Source: Seminavis robusta (lineage: Eukaryota; Bacillariophyta; Bacillariophyceae; Naviculales; Naviculaceae). From it: a stretch of 63,764 bases of DNA. Location: positions 1 through 63,764 of the forward strand of contig CAICTM010000486.1 of NCBI GenBank assembly GCA_903772945.1, in the 5' to 3' direction. A program made the position numbers and the translations under genes. Every line of letters starts with the position of its first letter. Within the stretch, counting starts at the first letter, position 1. The notes beneath the pieces are model-generated. The model worked only from the letters and a program-made list of their open reading frames with translations. It did no database searches and was not told where the DNA came from. Positions 61,203-63,764 of the stretch are shown here, one piece after another.

Positions 61203-62807
61203 TTACTTCTCGACCGTTGCTGAAACTTCTTGCGTTAGAATCACAGCAGCAGGCTTGGAATCGCTCTCGTCGTCCTTCTTTTCTTCGTTGCTGTCGTCAA
61301 TGAATACAGGATTTGCAACCGATGCGCCAGAGTTTTCCAGCATACTCAATCTAATCGCCTCGGCCATGTCGTCTTCGTACTCCTTGTGGCAGCTGCTATT
61401 ATTAACACGAGCTGCCGGTTTGCTTTCGACGACTTGGTTATCATCCACAGCAGCACTGGCACTCCTCTCTTGGAGATCTTCGTCATCGTCCACACTAATA
61501 GGATGTGCCGCCGTCCTTCCCACGGGGGTAGTAGTATAACTGGGAAGCGTTGGCGCAAATGCAGCACGCCCCATGGAAGAGTCCCTCAAGGAAAGGTGCA
61601 ATGCCCTTGTCAGCTCGGTATCTGCCCTGTTGGTTCCGAAAATGTCGGGGAAATCTCGAAACAGTGTGGGCCGTAGCAAGTCATTCGAAGGGTGCTGTTG
61701 GTCGTCCTCATCATCGTTTGCAGGAATTCTAGCCACAGAGGAAGAAGGAGGAGGAAACGGTGGTGGTGGTTGGTTTCCTCCTCTGGCCTGTGGATCTTGG
61801 CCGGCACGGCGATCTCTGGCCGAGGAAGGTCCCCAGAATGGAAAGGGAAGTGGTCCAGTGGATGATTGGAAGGATGTCAATCCAAATAAACTATTGGGAT
61901 TGGATCGCTGGCGTTTGGGCTGGCGAGGCTGCTGAGGCGTCGAAAATGGAATAGGAACGCCGGGATAAAGGTGTCTCATTTTGGCCGCCATTCGGCTGGG
62001 GCTGAACGGATCTCCTGCTGCGGATCCGGCAGAAAACAATCGCGATCTTCGTTGGCTCCGAAACTCGCTGCCTGGTCCAAACAGATCCAATAGGGAATTT
62101 CGAGGTCGTTCTCGACGTCGTTCTTCCAAGAATTGTTTCATGTTTTGTAGTTGTCCTCGATCGGCTACATTGGCGCCAGACCAGGACGGCAGACCCGTCA
62201 CATTGTCTACGAAACCGTGTCCAGGATTACAGCCACACTGAGCGCCGACTTTTCGACACTTCCAACAGACTCGGTAGCCACAGATGCATTGAAGCTTCAT
62301 TGTTTCATAAAAAAGAACAAAAAGAATACAGTGGCGTCGTGTGAGCGAAAAAAGAAACATCAAAATGTCACATGTCTCAGAAGAACGTAAACAACAAATA
62401 ATATCTCAGATAGATAAACCCACCTTGTCACAACCCGAGCTCTTGGTGATGCGTCCTTGACAACCTCCGCATTCCAACGTGTTGGCTTCCAGCCACGCCT
62501 TGGTAGACTCGTCGATTGTTTCATCCATTGATCGCTTTCGCTTCTTCTTTTTAGAATTGCCATTGCTGCCGGCAGGAACAAACGCACGTCCCAACACCAA
62601 CGTCGCGTCTTCCACGGGTTGTCGACAAGTCTCTACGGGGCATGTAGGCGCTGCTTGTCCCGTCTTTTCTTCCGTCTGGAACCATTGTTTCAAACAGGTT
62701 GAACAACAAGAATGACCGCAGGCGAGACACGGCCAGTAGTCCTCTCCGCCTTCGTTGTAGTCGTCATAACAAATAGGACACTGCTGTTGCTGCGCGACGC
62801 TTCCCAT
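61203..62807 (-). CDS. RBR-type E3 ubiquitin ligase with two UIMs, two exons
   Basis: Exons 62807-62424 and 62294-61203 (donor GTGGGT, acceptor AATGAAG, 129-bp intron, phase 0) encode 491 residues. RING1 is CPICYDDY, CGHSCCSTC and CPVETC (residues ~10-65). RING2 spans the splice: LECGGCQGRITKSSGCDK joined to LQCICGYRVCWKC, with the Cys of GCDK at the place of the RBR catalytic Cys, and KVGAQCGCNPGH after it. An IBR between them is not recognisable; a basic KKKKRKR stretch is there instead. The long C-terminal half is disordered and Pro/Arg-rich, with two ubiquitin-interacting motifs: DTELTRALHLSLRDSS and YEDDMAEAIRLSMLENS. The protein therefore probably binds ubiquitin and transfers it. It converges on the ROCO-protease gene. 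Confidence 0.82.
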
Positions 62808-63277
62808 GTTACTACTGGCTTGTAAAGGAACGATGTATGTAGCGACAACGGAGAAAGCAAATAGTAGACAAGAAGGAATATTCGTGTCGAGAACAGCAAC
62901 AGCAAAAGAGCAAAAGAGGTTCTGCTTGAGAGCGGCGTTGCTATTGTGTTTACCGTATTCATATGCCCCCTGGGTCGTCTCCGTTTCCAGTACTAGTTTA
63001 ACTTGTCTACTAATACAGGATAATGGTGAATAGAATCGAATGAATCATGTGGCTTATATTTAGGGTTTAGGTTTTGCAATTTTGAAGTCAACGTGGTTTA
63101 TGTGAGGTTGTAAAAGTTTTGTGTGATAGTATGTGTTAAGTGGAGGGTTGGCTTGCTTCCGCTGGGAGGTTGGTGTCTTCTTTTTCCTCTGTTTCCCGCT
63201 CTTCGTCGGTACTGGGGTATTCGGTAATAGGATCGTGAGCAAGTTCGGCAGCTTTCTTCATACCATGTGGAGTGTCA
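62808..63277. other. Intergenic, no supported gene
   Basis: About 470 bp upstream of the RBR gene. A minus-strand frame near 63100-63270 (AAELAHDPITEYPSTDEE) is open and acidic. It could be the tail of the partial gene to its right under an alternative splice, but this is not decided. Confidence 0.35.
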
Positions 63278-63764
63278 TCATTGCTTCTGACTATTCGCAG
63301 GTGACACTTTGGCCGACGTGGTTCGTGGAACAGGTGGGACGGGAGATGACGTATTTGGTTGCATTGGAACTGGGAATGGTTTGCGAATAATATTGGGAGG
63401 TCCAGTATTGAGGATTTGAAAGTGAGGGCACGGGGGATTTATACGGGAAGCTACTGTAGGAGACTTACCACCGTTCTCCTGCTGGTGCTTTTCGAGAAGA
63501 GTTCCCAAGAAGGCCTCAAAGTTCATGCCGGGGGTAGTGCAAAACCATGGGAAGGGCCAGTGTGGCAGCTTGAGGCGAACTGGTGGAGTGAGGTGGGGGG
63601 GGATGGCTGTCGTGCGATAGTGGCTTAAAATAATGTTTCGACGGGCACCAGTGATGTCCCGCATGCAGACCAAGTCCGATGCATCCAAGGTTTTTCGGTG
63701 AAATCAACGACGTAAGACGTGAATCCGGAGTTGACCACGAGGCACCAATAGATCCTCTCTCTGT
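63278..63764 (-). CDS. Possible partial gene at the right edge
   Basis: A minus-strand exon from about 63664 or beyond down to 63469 (MRDITGARRNIILSHYR to LLEKHQQENG) ends at a consensus GTAAGT donor. A CATTCCCAG acceptor at 63370-63372 would join it in phase to an exon 63369-63278 that ends in SPANSQKQ and a stop. No domain is recognised, and the frame upstream has a TGA near 63705, so the gene may start at the ATG near 63664. Support is splice-site quality only. Confidence 0.3.

Noticed and set aside
1..63764. tRNA, rRNA genes or CRISPR arrays
   Set aside because: Reading both strands I found no cloverleaf with the conserved B-box-like GGTTCGA context in the right place, no rRNA signature and no spaced repeats. 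The GGTTCGAGA at 19291 and the GTTCGAGG units near 200-500 are not part of a tRNA fold. A tRNAscan run would settle this.

Overview
This window looks like nuclear DNA of a stramenopile alga, most likely a diatom. The support is: compact genes with short GT-AG introns; N-terminal signal peptides that run into a Phe at the predicted cleavage site, as in bipartite secondary-plastid presequences (aldo/keto reductase, transaldolase); twin-Arg/AxA lumen-type second signals; ankyrin repeats of the NGCPWNE type; and a copia element with a diatom-style gag zinc motif. A species name cannot be fixed from this sequence alone; a raphid pennate diatom is my guess. There are about 24 supportable genes on both strands, several transposable elements, and long gene-poor stretches rich in short palindromes (AGCTAGCT, TACCGGTA). 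A 12-N assembly gap sits at 18884-18895.

Layout. 0-5 kb: minisatellite, membrane-anchored Nudix hydrolase, four-exon FKBP12, and a decayed gag-like fragment fused to a copy of the AKR leader region. 4.6-9.3 kb: multi-pass membrane protein, two copies of a ~1 kb TIR transposon with perfect 4-bp target duplications, and a plastid aldo/keto reductase. 9.9-24.7 kb: hypothetical protein, secreted Cys-rich two-repeat protein, plastid transaldolase, charged nuclear-type protein, ARM-like protein, six-TM protein plus a truncated paralogue, START-like protein, and a plastid protein of unknown role. 25-33 kb: a kinase-MIB/HERC2-PARP-RING polyprotein, small membrane protein, CoA-type Nudix, and a membrane RBR E3 ligase. 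33.7-40.8 kb: ankyrin protein, surface protein, SET/SMYD-like protein, and an AlkB dioxygenase whose first reading frame is broken by a 34-bp tandem duplication. 40.8-47.8 kb: a complete Ty1/copia retrotransposon with identical 177-bp LTRs, inserted just upstream of alkB. 47.8-55.5 kb: gene-poor, with a foldback MITE, a three-WWE protein and a 10-bp-period TGACCAC array. 55.6-62.8 kb: aspartate carbamoyltransferase, a WWE-WWE-Roc-COR-zinc-trypsin fusion, and an RBR-type E3 with two UIMs. A possible partial gene runs off the right edge.

The most striking theme is ADP-ribose and ubiquitin signalling. Within 38 kb there are a PARP-like/RING/kinase fusion (possible writer and E3), two multi-WWE proteins (WWE domains bind ADP-ribose polymers), one of them carrying a ROCO GTPase-like core and a C-terminal trypsin-like protease, and two RBR-type E3 ligases. 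That these act together is inference. The domain orders themselves are read directly from the open reading frames.
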